Positions 44,457 through 55,018 of a DNA stretch of 64,000 nt are shown here, one piece after another. Location: NCBI GenBank assembly GCA_016783865.1, contig JADHVS010000001.1, positions 13,509 to 77,508 on the forward strand. Direction: 5' to 3'. Source of the stretch: Bacteroidales bacterium. GTDB taxonomy: Bacteria > Bacteroidota > Bacteroidia > Bacteroidales > SM23-62. Position numbers and translations under genes: made by a program. The notes under the pieces are model-generated. The model ran no database searches, was not told the origin of the DNA, and saw nothing but the letters and a program-made list of their open reading frames with translations. Positions within the stretch are counted from its first letter, which is position 1, and each line of letters begins with the position of its first letter.

Positions 44457-47291
44457 CTATAATTTCTTTTTAACTTCAGTTTCTTTATAACCCTCAATGA
44501 TATCGCCTGCTTTGATATCGTTGAAGTTTTCGATATTCAAACCGCATTCCAGTCCGGATCCCACTTCCTTCGCGTCATCTTTAAATCGCTTGAGCGATCC
44601 AAGCATACCGGTATAGACCACAATTCCTTCCCGGATTACCCTTACCTTGGTATTCCTTGATATTTTTCCTTCCTTCACCATACAACCGGCGATAGTACCC
44701 ACTTTTGTGATCTTGAAAGCCTCAAGTACTTCAAGCGTGGCAATAATATCTTCCTTTATTTCGGGAGAAAGCATTCCTTCCATGGCTGCCTTGACTTCCC
44801 CGATGGCGTCATAAATAACAGCATAGAGGCGGATATCGATTTCTTCTTTCTCAGCAAGTTTTCTTGCATCAAGGGATGGCCGTACCTGGAATCCGACAAT
44901 AATGGCATTGGAAGCAGCAGCCAGCATAACATCCGTGTTGGATATCTGACCTACTGCCTTATGGATTACATTAACCTGAATTTCTTCTGTTGATAGTTTG
45001 ACGAGGGAATCAGTAATGGCCTCGATCGATCCGTCCACGTCACCTTTCACAATTATATTAAGTTCCTGGAAATTGCCGATGGCTATTCTCCGTCCGATCT
45101 CATCCAATGTGATGTGCTTATGGGTTCTAGTTTCCTGCTCACGCTGCAGTTGCTCTCTTTTGTTGGCAATCTCCTTTGCTTCCCTGTCGCTTTTCATCAC
45201 ATGAAAACGGTCACCCGACTGTGGAGCTCCGTTTAATCCGATGATCAGGATTGGAGTGGAAGGCCCTGCCTCATCCACTTTCTGGTTTCTCTCATTATAC
45301 ATTGCCTTGATGTGTCCGTAGTAAGTTCCTGCCAGGACCAGGTCGCCAATCTTTAAAGTTCCATTTTCAACCAATACAGTAGCCGCATATCCACGTCCCT
45401 TATCCAAAGTTGATTCAATGACAGTCCCAACGGCTGGACGGTCAGGATTAGCCTTCAGATCGAGCATTTCAGCTTCAAGTAATACCTTCTCAAGAAGCTC
45501 GGCGATATTGATACCATTCTTGGCTGATATTTCCTGTGATTGATATTTACCACCCCAATCTTCTACGGCCAGGTTCATTTTGGCCAGTTCATCCTTGATC
45601 TTATCCGGATTTGCGGTACTCTTATCGATCTTATTAATAGCAAATACAATTGGTACGCCGGCTGCCTGTGCATGGTTGATTGCTTCAACGGTTTGAGGCA
45701 TGATACCATCATCGGCAGCTACTACAATAATGACCACGTCAGTGGCCTGGGCACCCCTGGCACGCATGGCTGTAAAGGCTTCATGACCCGGTGTATCCAG
45801 GAACGATATCTGACGCCCGTCATCTAATTGTACACTGTAGGCACCAATATGCTGTGTGATACCTCCGGCTTCACCGGCCACAACATTGGCACTTCTTATG
45901 TAGTCAAGCAATTTGGTCTTACCATGGTCCACATGCCCCATTACTGTAACAATGGGTGGACGTGGTTTCAGGTCACCAGGTTCATCCTGCTGGTCCTCGA
46001 GAATGTTTTCCTGAAAATCAACACTAACAAATTCAACTGTAAAGTTAAATTCTTCTGCGATCAGGCTCAATGTTTCTGCATCCAGGCGCTGGTTAATGGA
46101 AACAAACAATCCCAGTTCCATGCACTTTGAAATCACATCATTGGCGTGAACACTCATCATGGACGCCAGCTCGCTGACAGAAACGAATTCCGTGACCTTT
46201 AAGATGTTTTTATCATCTTCCTGCTTCTGAAGCTCTTTCTGTAGTTTCTGACTTGCAGCATCCCTTTTCTCGCGGCGGTATTTCGAAGCCTTAGATTTTC
46301 CTTTGGAGGTCAGGCGGGCAAGTGTATCTTTGATTTGCTGCTGTACTTCTTCCTCACTTACTTCATGCCTGGCCGGGCGTTTCTTCTTCTTGCCTGACCT
46401 TTTATCGCTCCTGTCAGTTTCCGCAGCATCAGATTTTTTCTTAACATCGACCCTTCCGGTGGATTCTTTTATGATTCGCGTTCTCCTCCTTCTCGTAGCC
46501 GCAGCCTCATCCTCTTTTTCCCTGGATTCTTTGGCAGGCAGGTCGATTTTACCTACCACAGTCGGACCAGAAAGCTTTTCGACATCAGCACCTGCAAAAT
46601 CAGCCTCATCTGCAGTTTCTTTATCTTCAGCAACAACATCATCGACTTTTGCAGTTTCAACTTTTTCAGTCTTTTTGGTTTGGTTCTTTCTGGCTTCTTC
46701 TTTAGCGGCTTTTTCTTCTTCTTTCTCTTTTTTCGTTTTCCTGGCAGGCCGGGTTTTCTGGTTCATTGATTCAAGATCAATTTTACCTATTACTTTCAGG
46801 TCAACCTCGGTTTTTATTTCTTCCGGTTCTTCTTCCTCTTTCTTCTGTTTCTCCTTTGCAACTTCGGCTGCCCTTTTGGCCTCTTTGTCTTTTTTCGCTT
46901 GTTCCTCTTTTTCCAGATCAACCTTGCCAACCACCTTAACTTCAGGTTCAGTTTCTTCTTCTTCAAATATAGCTGAACCGGTCGTATCCTTGATAAGAAA
47001 TTCTTCTTCCTTCTTCGAAACCTGGGCACGGCCCATAACAAAATCATTGATGGAGATGGTTTCCTTCTTATCTCTCAGGTTCTTAAGATTGAGCCGCTCC
47101 GATTCCTTTTTAGCGCTGAAATCAGAACTATACTCCGTCACCAGGATTTCATAGATATCGTCTGTTACCTTGGTATTCGGATTTGAGTCGATATTATACC
47201 CCTTCTTGTGAAGAAATTCAACAATTGTGTTGATCCCCACATTAAATTCCCTCGCTATTTTACTCAATCTTGTTGCTTTACCTTCTACCAT
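44457..47291 (-). CDS. infB: Translation initiation factor IF-2
   Basis: 944 residues. N-terminal IF2_N domain ([20 protein letters not shown]), a very charged Lys/Glu-rich linker about 100-350, a second IF2_N-type helix bundle about 362-425, and the GTPase domain with G1 GHVDHGKT at 452-459, DTPGHEAF, and NKIDKS. Domains II to IV follow to the C-terminus. It brings initiator tRNA to the 30S subunit. The linker contains the same heptad three times (VVGKVDL 120-126, VIGKIDL 167-173, VVGKIDL 245-251). Third gene of the rimP-nusA-infB operon. Confidence 0.97.
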   Translation of the reverse strand: MVEGKATRLSKIAREFNVGINTIVEFLHKKGYNIDSNPNTKVTDDIYEILVTEYSSDFSAKKESERLNLKNLRDKKETISINDFVMGRAQVSKKEEEFLIKDTTGSAIFEEEETEPEVKVVGKVDLEKEEQAKKDKEAKRAAEVAKEKQKKEEEEPEEIKTEVDLKVIGKIDLESMNQKTRPARKTKKEKEEEKAAKEEARKNQTKKTEKVETAKVDDVVAEDKETADEADFAGADVEKLSGPTVVGKIDLPAKESREKEDEAAATRRRRTRIIKESTGRVDVKKKSDAAETDRSDKRSGKKKKRPARHEVSEEEVQQQIKDTLARLTSKGKSKASKYRREKRDAASQKLQKELQKQEDDKNILKVTEFVSVSELASMMSVHANDVISKCMELGLFVSINQRLDAETLSLIAEEFNFTVEFVSVDFQENILEDQQDEPGDLKPRPPIVTVMGHVDHGKTKLLDYIRSANVVAGEAGGITQHIGAYSVQLDDGRQISFLDTPGHEAFTAMRARGAQATDVVIIVVAADDGIMPQTVEAINHAQAAGVPIVFAINKIDKSTANPDKIKDELAKMNLAVEDWGGKYQSQEISAKNGINIAELLEKVLLEAEMLDLKANPDRPAVGTVIESTLDKGRGYAATVLVENGTLKIGDLVLAGTYYGHIKAMYNERNQKVDEAGPSTPILIIGLNGAPQSGDRFHVMKSDREAKEIANKREQLQREQETRTHKHITLDEIGRRIAIGNFQELNIIVKGDVDGSIEAITDSLVKLSTEEIQVNVIHKAVGQISNTDVMLAAASNAIIVGFQVRPSLDARKLAEKEEIDIRLYAVIYDAIGEVKAAMEGMLSPEIKEDIIATLEVLEAFKITKVGTIAGCMVKEGKISRNTKVRVIREGIVVYTGMLGSLKRFKDDAKEVGSGLECGLNIENFNDIKAGDIIEGYKETEVKKKL

Positions 47292-47364
47292 TCTCCGGAC
47301 TTATTATTAAAACTATTTCTTCAAGGGTTTTTCAAACCCGTAAAGATAAGACTATTCAAATAAA

Positions 47365-48603
47365 TTAATCAAATTCGGCCTTCAATATTTGGATTACATC
47401 CTTTATCGTTTCTTCTTCTAAATCAGTTCTTTTAATCAGGTCTTCCATCGACAGGTCGAGGACACTTTTAGCCGTATCACAGCCGATCGACTTAAATTCA
47501 TCGATGACCCAGCTTTCAATTTCATCTGCAAACTCCTCAAGATTAACATCTTCCTCATCTTCTGCAATGGCTTCGCGATAAACATCAATCTCATAATTTG
47601 TCAACTGGCTGGCCAGGCGGATATTAAGACCTCCCTTTCCTATGGCCAGTGAAACTTCATTGGGTTTGAGGTAAACTTCGGCTGTATTATTCTCATCATT
47701 GATCTTTATGCTGGTGATCTTTGCAGGGCTCAGTGACCTTTGTATGAACAATTGGGTATTCGTTGTGAAATTGATCACATCGATGTTTTCATTTTTCAAC
47801 TCCCTTACGATACCATGGATACGTGAGCCTTTCATCCCGACGCATGCCCCTACAGGATCGATCCTTTCATCATAGGATTCAACGGCCACTTTAGCCCTTT
47901 CACCTGGGATCCTGACGATTTTTTTAATGGTGATGAGTCCGTCGAAAATCTCAGGCACTTCGAGTTCGAACAACCGCTCCAGGAAGACCGGTGAGGTTCT
48001 CGACAATATGATCAACGGATTGTTGTTCCTCATCTCCACTTTTATAACCACCGCCCGGATTGTATCTCCTTTGCGGAAATAATCTGAAGGTATTTGTTCA
48101 GACTTGGGCAAAATGAGTTCGTTACCTTCATCATCCAGTACAAGTATTTCTCTTTTCCAAACCTGGTAAATTTCCCCGGTAATAATTTCACCTATCCTGT
48201 CTTTGTATTTCGCGTAAACATTATTCTTCTCCAGGTCAAGGATCCTTGAGGTCAGGTTTTGCCTCAGGCTTAAAATGGCCCGGCGGCCAAAATCATGCAG
48301 TTTAACCTCATCGGTGACATCTTCCCCAACTTCATAATCTTCATCAATTTTCTTTGCATCTGATAATGCAATCTGAATATTTGGATCTTCCACCTCTTTG
48401 TCTTCAACAACTTCCCGGTTCCTCCAAATCTCAAAATCGCCCTTATCGATATTGATGATTATGTCAAAGTTTTCATCTGTGCCATAGCGCTTTAATAACA
48501 TGCTCTTAAAAACATCCTCAAGCACTGTCATCATGGTCGCCCTGTCAATATTTTTCAGTTCTTTGAACTCAGAAAAAGTATCAATCAGGTTAATGGTTTC
48601 CAT
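47365..48603 (-). CDS. nusA: Transcription termination/antitermination factor NusA
   Basis: 412 residues. N-terminal RNA polymerase-binding domain (METINLIDTFSEFKELKNID), S1 domain (IGEIITGEIYQVWKREILVL), then KH domains with KVAVESYDERIDPVGACVGM and KGSRIHGIVRELKNENIDVI. The C-terminus is short and acidic (EDEEDVNLEEFADEIESWVI), without the two long repeats of E. coli NusA. It modulates pausing and termination. It lies 17 bp downstream of rimP and 73 bp upstream of infB. Confidence 0.96.
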   Translation of the reverse strand: METINLIDTFSEFKELKNIDRATMMTVLEDVFKSMLLKRYGTDENFDIIINIDKGDFEIWRNREVVEDKEVEDPNIQIALSDAKKIDEDYEVGEDVTDEVKLHDFGRRAILSLRQNLTSRILDLEKNNVYAKYKDRIGEIITGEIYQVWKREILVLDDEGNELILPKSEQIPSDYFRKGDTIRAVVIKVEMRNNNPLIILSRTSPVFLERLFELEVPEIFDGLITIKKIVRIPGERAKVAVESYDERIDPVGACVGMKGSRIHGIVRELKNENIDVINFTTNTQLFIQRSLSPAKITSIKINDENNTAEVYLKPNEVSLAIGKGGLNIRLASQLTNYEIDVYREAIAEDEEDVNLEEFADEIESWVIDEFKSIGCDTAKSVLDLSMEDLIKRTDLEEETIKDVIQILKAEFD

Positions 48604-48620
48604 TGCCTTTTCTCCCTTAT

Positions 48621-49091
48621 TTAAAATTTAATAATAACCTTTGTTGATTGGATCTCATCAAATGAGATCCTCTTATCTTCAAGCTGCTTCACTTTTTTTT
48701 TGCCACTCTTGTCCTTGCTTGAAATACGAACAACAATAAAATTTTCATCGGCCGTTATCAGTTCACCTGTGTAATTCTCATTATCATTAGTCACTACAGA
48801 AACCTCCCGTCCGATGTTTTGAATGTATTGCTGAAAAACTCTCAATGGTGTACCCACTCCAGGTGAAGACACCTCCAGTTCAAAATCATCCCCACCCCTG
48901 TCCAGCTCCTTTTCAAGGTACTTACTGATCTGCACACATTCATCAACATTAATCCCTTTTTCACTGTCGATCAATACCTTAATACGATTATTTGACCTGA
49001 TCGACAGGTCGACCAGGAACAAACCCGATTGTTCAAGGACCGGAATAAGAACAGACTTTATTTTTTCGATATTATACAAGTCGTATGTCAA
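48621..49091 (-). CDS. rimP: Ribosome maturation factor RimP
   Basis: About 156 residues if started at TTG 49091 (or 152 from TTG 49079). The frame is open up to a TTG at 49148, but that codon is part of a -7 promoter box (TACTTTTG on the minus strand), so it cannot be the start. The protein has RimP signatures: FLVDLSIRSNNRIKVLIDSE, NVDECVQISKYLEKEL and FELEVSSPGVGTPL, with a C-terminal SH3-like domain. It assists 30S assembly. First gene of the rimP-nusA-infB operon. Its leader holds a GC-rich hairpin. Confidence 0.92.
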   Translation of the reverse strand: MTYDLYNIEKIKSVLIPVLEQSGLFLVDLSIRSNNRIKVLIDSEKGINVDECVQISKYLEKELDRGGDDFELEVSSPGVGTPLRVFQQYIQNIGREVSVVTNDNENYTGELITADENFIVVRISSKDKSGKKKVKQLEDKRISFDEIQSTKVIIKF

Positions 49092-49098
49092 TAAAATA

Positions 49099-49114
49099 GG
49101 GGACTCACGTCCCC
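49099..49114 (-). promoter_or_regulatory. Hairpin in the rimP leader
   Basis: GGGGAC GTGA GTCCCC is a perfect 6-bp GC stem with a tetraloop on the minus strand, about 8 bp before the likely TTG start of rimP and about 30 bp after the inferred transcription start. It may mask or regulate the start region. Confidence 0.6.
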
Positions 49115-49145
49115 CATCGCCAAAAACATCCCTTCTTTCGAGTTG

Positions 49146-49153
49146 CAAAAGTA
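49146..49153 (-). promoter_or_regulatory. -7 box TACTTTTG of the rimP-nusA-infB operon
   Basis: Exact match to TAnnTTTG on the minus strand. It implies transcription starting near 49140 and a leader of about 50 nt. Confidence 0.55.
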
Positions 49154-49322
49154 TGAATAATCACTGAATATTCAAAATCTTGTCTTATGCCTGTTATCAG
49201 TACATTTCAGGTGATTTGAAAGATTATATGAAGCGGATCATTCCCGATAGATACTTTTTTTTACCTTTATTCCGTTAATACGAGATGTACCAGTATAAAA
49301 GGACAAATCCACTTCATCCATA

Positions 49323-50597
49323 GTGAACAACCATACTTCCAACAAAAGAAAAATTATCAACGATCCTGTTCATGGTTTTATAAAAATTAACGCGGATATC
49401 CTTTTTGACGTTATCGAACATCCTTATTTTCAGAGACTTCGCAGGATCAAACAACTTGGGTTGACACATTATGTTTATCCAGGCGCCACCCACTCACGTT
49501 TTCAGCATGCCCTCGGATCGTTTCACTTAATGAATACCGCAATCAATGTATTAAGGCAAAAAGGGCATGAGATCACTATGGAAGAGGAAGAGGCTGCCAG
49601 CCTCGCTATTTTGTTGCATGACGTAGGTCATGGTCCGTTTTCCCACACCCTGGAAAGCACCATCATTCAGGGCATTCATCATGAACAATTGTCGCTGTTG
49701 TTCATGCATTCGATAAACCGGGAAATGAATGGAGCACTCGGCCTGGCAATATCTGTTTTCAAGGATGAATACCCTAAAAAATTCCTGCATCAGCTGGTTT
49801 CCAGTCAGCTGGATATGGACCGGCTCGATTACCTTAAAAGAGACAGTTATTTTACAGGTGTTACCGAAGGTGCAATAGGATCTGACAGGATTGTCAGGAT
49901 GCTAAATGTTGTTGATGACAAACTGGTGGTTGATATCAAAGGCATTTATTCAGTAGAGAAGTTCCTGATTGCCCGCCGTCTGATGCACTGGCAGGTATAT
50001 TTGCATAAAGCAGCCATTGCAGCCGAGTTACTCCTCCAGAAAGTATTGATCCGGGCACGTTCCCTGGCAAGGATGGATGAAGAGCTTTTCTGCTCCACCC
50101 CCCTCAGGTTTTTTCTTTACAACAAGGTGAAACAGGCCGATTTCCAGGAAACCATCAACACAAGCCGGGCGGATGCACGGCAGGATGCATTGAGCTTTTT
50201 TGCCCTGCTGGATGATAATGATATCATGACCGCGGTAAAAGAATGGATCAACAATCGTGATCCTGTGCTTTCAAGAATGTGTTACAACCTGACAAACAGG
50301 AATTTATCCAGAATTGATATGCAATCAGAGCCATTCCCCGGGGCAACGGTTGAGCAAATCAGGAGGGCCGTTCAGGAGAGGTATGAAATAAAGGATGACG
50401 AAGTGAATTTCTTTGTCGAAACAGATACCATTTCAAATAGTGCATACAGTGCTATGGATGATAAGATACAAATCAGGTATAACGACGGCACATTAAAAGA
50501 TGTATCTGAGGCTTCTGATTTACTGAATCCATCCGCCCTTTCGGGCGCAACGACGAAACATTACCTGTATTATCCAAAAGAAATTCTTAAATATTAA
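49323..50597 (+). CDS. HD-domain phosphohydrolase (dNTPase-like)
   Basis: 424 residues, start GTG 49323. The fold-defining residues are present: IKINADILFDVIEHPYFQRL, RRIKQLGLTHYVYPGATHSR (with His57), and LAILLHDVGHGPFSHTLE with His99-Asp100. QLDMDRLDYLKRDSYFTGV supplies the later metal-binding Asp. Relatives include deoxynucleotide triphosphohydrolases and SAMHD1-like proteins; the actual substrate is not known. The order HD protein-lpxD is common in the phylum. The next gene starts 49 bp later. Confidence 0.92.
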   Translation: MNNHTSNKRKIINDPVHGFIKINADILFDVIEHPYFQRLRRIKQLGLTHYVYPGATHSRFQHALGSFHLMNTAINVLRQKGHEITMEEEEAASLAILLHDVGHGPFSHTLESTIIQGIHHEQLSLLFMHSINREMNGALGLAISVFKDEYPKKFLHQLVSSQLDMDRLDYLKRDSYFTGVTEGAIGSDRIVRMLNVVDDKLVVDIKGIYSVEKFLIARRLMHWQVYLHKAAIAAELLLQKVLIRARSLARMDEELFCSTPLRFFLYNKVKQADFQETINTSRADARQDALSFFALLDDNDIMTAVKEWINNRDPVLSRMCYNLTNRNLSRIDMQSEPFPGATVEQIRRAVQERYEIKDDEVNFFVETDTISNSAYSAMDDKIQIRYNDGTLKDVSEASDLLNPSALSGATTKHYLYYPKEILKY

Positions 50598-50646
50598 CAG
50601 ACTAACAGACCAACCATAAAACAGACTAACGATAAAACCAAATAAG

Positions 50647-51684
50647 ATGGAATTTTCAGCCAAACAAATAGCAGAATTTGTACAGGGAGAGATCGTTGGG
50701 GATCCGGATGCCAGAGTGAACAATGTTTCGAAGATCGAAGAGGGGAAGCCAGGGACCTTATCGTTTCTTGCCAATCCCAAGTACGAGAAATATGTATATG
50801 AGACGAGTTCTTCGATAGTATTAATAAACGAATCATTCGAACCCGAGAAACCAATTTCAGCCACCCTCATCAAAGTGAAAAATGCTTATGATGCTTTTGC
50901 CAAACTGCTTGAGCTTTATGACCAGATGAAACCTAAGAAACAGGGCACCAGCTCATTGGTCAGCATTCATGAAACGGCGGTAGTAGGTGAAGATGCCTAC
51001 ATTGGCGATTTTGTGTGCATTTCGCAGAACGTGAAAATTGGGAACAAGGTAAAGATCTATCCACAGGTTTATTTAGGTGATAATACTGAGGTGGGTGACA
51101 ATACCATTATATATCCCGGGGTGAAAATCTATAACGATTGTAAGGTAGGTGCCAATTGTATCATCCACGGAGGGGTTATCATTGGTTCCGACGGATTTGG
51201 ATTTGCCGGCCAGGAAGAGAGGCATTACAGGAAAATCCCTCAGCTGGGTAATGTGATAATTGAAGATGATGTGGAAATTGGCGCCAATGTTACCATCGAC
51301 AGGGCAACAATGGGATCAACCGTCATAAGAAGGGGTGTAAAAATTGACAACCTGATCCAGATAGCGCACAATGTGGAAATCGGTGAAGATACAGTGGTCA
51401 TTGCCCAGGCAGGCATTGCCGGATCAACCAAGATCGGCAAGAAATGTATCATAGCCGCTCAGGCAGGTATCGTCGGGCACCTGAATATTGAAGATGAAGT
51501 GATCATTGGTGCACAGGCCGGAGTCTCACGTAACCAGAAAAAAGGAGCCATAGTCATTGGATCACCGGCATTCCCGATCAGCGAATTCAGAAGATCAAGT
51601 GCAATCTTTAAAACACTTCCGGAACTACGCAACATGGTGCTGGAATTACAGCGCGAGGTTGCTAAGCTGAAAGGTGAGTCGTGA
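50647..51684 (+). CDS. lpxD: UDP-3-O-acylglucosamine N-acyltransferase
   Basis: 345 residues. N-terminal uridine-binding domain ([20 protein letters not shown]) and a left-handed beta-helix built from hexapeptide repeats ([20 protein letters not shown], then [10 protein letters not shown]). The catalytic His is probably in [13 protein letters not shown]. It adds the second acyl chain in lipid A synthesis. It starts the lpxD-lpxC/fabZ-lpxA cluster. Confidence 0.96.
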   Translation: MEFSAKQIAEFVQGEIVGDPDARVNNVSKIEEGKPGTLSFLANPKYEKYVYETSSSIVLINESFEPEKPISATLIKVKNAYDAFAKLLELYDQMKPKKQGTSSLVSIHETAVVGEDAYIGDFVCISQNVKIGNKVKIYPQVYLGDNTEVGDNTIIYPGVKIYNDCKVGANCIIHGGVIIGSDGFGFAGQEERHYRKIPQLGNVIIEDDVEIGANVTIDRATMGSTVIRRGVKIDNLIQIAHNVEIGEDTVVIAQAGIAGSTKIGKKCIIAAQAGIVGHLNIEDEVIIGAQAGVSRNQKKGAIVIGSPAFPISEFRRSSAIFKTLPELRNMVLELQREVAKLKGES

Positions 51685-51738
51685 GTCGATTCACTATTTT
51701 TTGTATCTTGCGTGCTTTATATTTTATTGACACTTGAA

Positions 51739-53127
51739 ATGGCCGAAAAGCAGAAAACACTCAACAAACCTGTAAGTTTCTCTGGAAGGGGTCTGCATAC
51801 AGGTGTAGAGGTTGAGATGACACTCTCACCCGCACCGGAAGATCACGGGTTTCAATTTGTCCGCACCGATCTTAATGACAAGCCTGTTATTAAGGCTTTT
51901 GCTGAAAATGTGGTTGAGACTTCGAGGGGGACTACACTGGAAGAGGATGGGAACCGTGTAAGTACCATTGAACACGTTATGGCCTCGTTGATGGGAACAG
52001 GCGTCGATAATTGCCTGATTGAAATGAATGGACCTGAAGCTCCCATCCTTGATGGCAGTGCAAAACATTTTACAGAAGAAATTTTAAAGGCAGGCCTCAG
52101 AGAGCAGAATGCCCTAAGATCTGTTTTTAAACTGTACGAAAAGATTGAATACAAGGATGAGAAAAATGGTATCGAGATAATTGCTTATCCGGATGAAAAA
52201 TTCAGCATAGACGTAAAGATTGATTATAACTCCAAGGTGTTGGGTTTCCAGTATGCCAACATGGACAGCTACGATAACTTCGTTAAAGAACTGGCTCCGG
52301 CGCGAACATTCGTATTTCTTCATGAGCTGGAATTCCTTTTGAAGAACAACATGATCAAGGGAGGTGATGTTGATAACGCTATTATTATAATTGACAGGAA
52401 GGTATCACAGCCGGAACTCGACCGGTTAGCCGAACTCTTTAACAAACCCAAGGTAAAGGTACAACCCGAGGGTGTTCTGAATAATATCAAGCTGAACTTC
52501 AGCAATGAACCTGCCCGTCATAAATTACTTGATATTCTGGGTGACCTTTCACTGATTGGACAACCCATCCAGGGAAGGATCATTGCAACACGTCCGGGGC
52601 ATTATGCCAATAACCAGTTTGCCCGCCTGGTTAGAAATATCATTAAAAAAGACAAAATAAAAAAAAAGGCCCCCAAGTATGATTTGACCAAATCCCTGCT
52701 GGATGTAAATCAAATCATGGAGATCATGCCGCACCGTCATCCATTTTTACTGGTCGACAGAATCCTGCACCAGGATGAAAAAACGGTGGTTGGATTGAAA
52801 AATGTCACCATAAATGAGGGTTTCTTTCAGGGTCATTTCCCCAAAGAACCTGTCATGCCCGGTGTCCTCCTGGTGGAAGCCATGGCCCAGGTCGGTGGTA
52901 TCCTCGTATTAAATACGGTACCGGATCCCGAAAATTACAGCACCTACTTCCTGAAGATTGATAATGTGAGATTTAAGAAAAAGGTAGTTCCCGGTGATAC
53001 GCTGGTCATAAAAATGGACCTTCTTGAACCCATCAGAAGAGGGATTGCCCATATGTTCGGCCAGGTTTTTGTCGGCGACAATCTTGTATCCGAAGGAGAC
53101 CTGATGGCCCAGATCGTAAAAGAATAA
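51739..53127 (+). CDS. lpxC/fabZ: Bifunctional LpxC deacetylase / FabZ dehydratase
   Basis: 462 residues from ATG 51739 (MAEKQKTLNKPVSFSGRGLH); the frame opens 9 codons earlier, but the homology starts here. Residues about 1-305 are UDP-3-O-acyl-GlcNAc deacetylase with STIEHVMASLMGTGVDNCLI and the Zn ligands around RHKLLDILGDLSLIG. Residues about 315-462 are FabZ with EIMPHRHPFLLVDRIL and GHFPKEPVMPGVLLVEAMAQ. The fusion links lipid A acyl turnover with fatty acid dehydration and is typical of Bacteroidota. Between lpxD and lpxA. Confidence 0.97.
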   Translation: MAEKQKTLNKPVSFSGRGLHTGVEVEMTLSPAPEDHGFQFVRTDLNDKPVIKAFAENVVETSRGTTLEEDGNRVSTIEHVMASLMGTGVDNCLIEMNGPEAPILDGSAKHFTEEILKAGLREQNALRSVFKLYEKIEYKDEKNGIEIIAYPDEKFSIDVKIDYNSKVLGFQYANMDSYDNFVKELAPARTFVFLHELEFLLKNNMIKGGDVDNAIIIIDRKVSQPELDRLAELFNKPKVKVQPEGVLNNIKLNFSNEPARHKLLDILGDLSLIGQPIQGRIIATRPGHYANNQFARLVRNIIKKDKIKKKAPKYDLTKSLLDVNQIMEIMPHRHPFLLVDRILHQDEKTVVGLKNVTINEGFFQGHFPKEPVMPGVLLVEAMAQVGGILVLNTVPDPENYSTYFLKIDNVRFKKKVVPGDTLVIKMDLLEPIRRGIAHMFGQVFVGDNLVSEGDLMAQIVKE

Positions 53128-53131
53128 TTCT

Positions 53132-53932
53132 ATGAATCAACCCACTGCTAACGTCCACCCCGAAGCGAAAATTGGAAAAAACGTAATCATTGAACCATTT
53201 GCCACCATTGGCCAGGATGTAGAAATCGGTGATGGGACCTGGGTCGGACCAACCGCCGTTATCATGGATGGTGCCAGGATCGGTAAAAATTGTAAAATAT
53301 TTCCTGGTGCGATTGTCTCTGCCATTCCACAGGATTTAAAATATGAAGGGGAGAAATCTTTGCTGGAGGTGGGTGATAATACCACCATCAGGGAGTTCTG
53401 TACGGTTAACCGGGGTACCAGGGCCACCGGTAAAACAGTTATCGGGAATAATACCCTCCTTATGGCCTATGTTCATGTGGCCCACGACTGTGTCATCGGT
53501 AACCAATGTGTACTGGTAAACGGAGTTACCCTGGGCGGGGAAGTGATTGTCGATGATTGGGCTATCATCAGCGCTCAAACCATAATTCATCAGTTTTGCA
53601 GCGTGGGAAAGCATGTGATGATAAGCGGTGGTTCGAAGATGGGAAGAGACGTACCTCCCTATGTTACTGCCGCCAGGGACCCCTTGTCCTACTACGGAGT
53701 AAATTCCATCGGATTGAGCAGACGTAATTTTTCCAAAGAAAAAATTGCCGGAATTCAGGATATTTACAGGATCATTTTCCAGAAAGGCTACAATACTTCT
53801 AACGCCGTTGAGATAATTGAGAAAGATTTCCCGAAATCTGAAGAAAAAACCGAGATCCTTGCTTTCATAAAAAAATCGAGAAGAGGTTTGATAAAAGGAA
53901 CCGGCAACGATGATCAGGTCGAAATAGGCTGA
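53132..53932 (+). CDS. lpxA: UDP-N-acetylglucosamine acyltransferase
   Basis: 266 residues. Left-handed beta-helix hexapeptide repeats from the N-terminus (NVHPEAKIGKNVIIEPFATI). The catalytic His lies in LLMAYVHVAHDCVIGNQCVL, and the C-terminal helices end with GLIKGTGNDDQVEIG. First step of lipid A synthesis. The start lies 4 bp after lpxC/fabZ. The last 19 bp overlap the convergent thiL gene. Confidence 0.97.
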   Translation: MNQPTANVHPEAKIGKNVIIEPFATIGQDVEIGDGTWVGPTAVIMDGARIGKNCKIFPGAIVSAIPQDLKYEGEKSLLEVGDNTTIREFCTVNRGTRATGKTVIGNNTLLMAYVHVAHDCVIGNQCVLVNGVTLGGEVIVDDWAIISAQTIIHQFCSVGKHVMISGGSKMGRDVPPYVTAARDPLSYYGVNSIGLSRRNFSKEKIAGIQDIYRIIFQKGYNTSNAVEIIEKDFPKSEEKTEILAFIKKSRRGLIKGTGNDDQVEIG

Positions 53933-54966
53933 TCCATTGCATCCCAGCCAGAAGCCTGAAGTTCAATTTCATTTCCGTTTGTAGTAATCCACCTGCATCC
54001 GTCTTTCTTATCTACTGTGTGACCCAGCACCGAAATGCCATCTATTTTGTCCACCTGTTCCATCATTTCGACAGGAACCGTAAAAAGTAGTTCATAATCA
54101 TCTCCGCCATTAAGGGCACAAATGACCGGCTCCAGGTTCAGTTCGCGGGCAGTCTGGTCGGCTTCCACATCAATTGGAATGCGTTCCTGGAATATTTTAC
54201 ACCCAATGCCTGATTGCCTGCAGATATGAAGCAGGTCAGAAGATAATCCATCTGAAATATCAATCATTGCGGTAGGCAGAATGCCTTTTTCCTGTAAAAC
54301 TTCAAATATATCTTTACGGGCCTCAGGCTTTAACTGCCTTTCAACCAGGTAAGTATATTTATCAAGCACAGGCTGTAAACTGCTGTCCGATTCAAATATT
54401 TTTCTTTCCCTCTCCAGGATCTGCAATCCCAGGTAGGCTGCCCCCAGGTTTCCCGACACACAGATCAGGTCGTTTTTATTGGCACCACTCCTGTAAACCA
54501 GCTTCTCCTTCGGGGCATACCCAACCGCAGTGACACTGATCAGCATCCCTGTCATCGAAGACGAAGTATCCCCTCCCACCAGATCTACCTCATACTGCTC
54601 ACAGGCCAGTTTAATACCCTGGTAGAACTGGTCTATGGCCTGCACTGAGAATTTTCTTGATAACCCAATGGATACCAATACCTGGGCGGGTTTAGCATTC
54701 ATGGCATATACATCACTCAGGTTGACAACAACAGCCTTGTAACCCAGATGTTTCATTGGGTGATAAACCAGGTTAAAATGGATCCCTTCAAGCAACAGAT
54801 CCGTCGTTAAGACCATTTTGTTTTTCCCGTGATCAATCACTGCGGCATCATCACCAATCCCCTTCACACTACTTTTTTGTGTTAACTGAATTTTCCCCGT
54901 AAGATGTTCGATGAGTTTGAATTCCCCCATCTCTGAAAGTGTTGTTATTTTTTTCTTTTCGGGCAT
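53914..54966 (-). CDS. thiL: Thiamine-monophosphate kinase
   Basis: 350 residues. ThiL/PurM-like ATP-binding patterns: GEFKLIEHLTGKIQLTQKSS, KGIGDDAAVI, VLTTDLLLEGIHFNLVYHPM, VDLVGGDTSSS, AMIDISDGLSSDLLHICRQS and the ALNGGDDYELLFTVP motif near the C-terminus. It phosphorylates thiamine monophosphate to the active pyrophosphate. Convergent to lpxA with a 19-bp overlap and divergent from sufB with the operator-like palindrome in between. Confidence 0.95.
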   Translation of the reverse strand: MPEKKKITTLSEMGEFKLIEHLTGKIQLTQKSSVKGIGDDAAVIDHGKNKMVLTTDLLLEGIHFNLVYHPMKHLGYKAVVVNLSDVYAMNAKPAQVLVSIGLSRKFSVQAIDQFYQGIKLACEQYEVDLVGGDTSSSMTGMLISVTAVGYAPKEKLVYRSGANKNDLICVSGNLGAAYLGLQILERERKIFESDSSLQPVLDKYTYLVERQLKPEARKDIFEVLQEKGILPTAMIDISDGLSSDLLHICRQSGIGCKIFQERIPIDVEADQTARELNLEPVICALNGGDDYELLFTVPVEMMEQVDKIDGISVLGHTVDKKDGCRWITTNGNEIELQASGWDAMDQPIST

Positions 54967-55018
54967 CCGGCAAGGTTGTTATAAGGCGGTTAAATCAAAG
55001 TAAAATTGACCAAAATTA

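Noticed and set aside
46303..47154. 283-residue plus-strand frame antisense to infB
   Set aside because: Very rich in Ser, Leu and Phe because it is the complement of the Lys/Glu-rich IF-2 linker; no homology.
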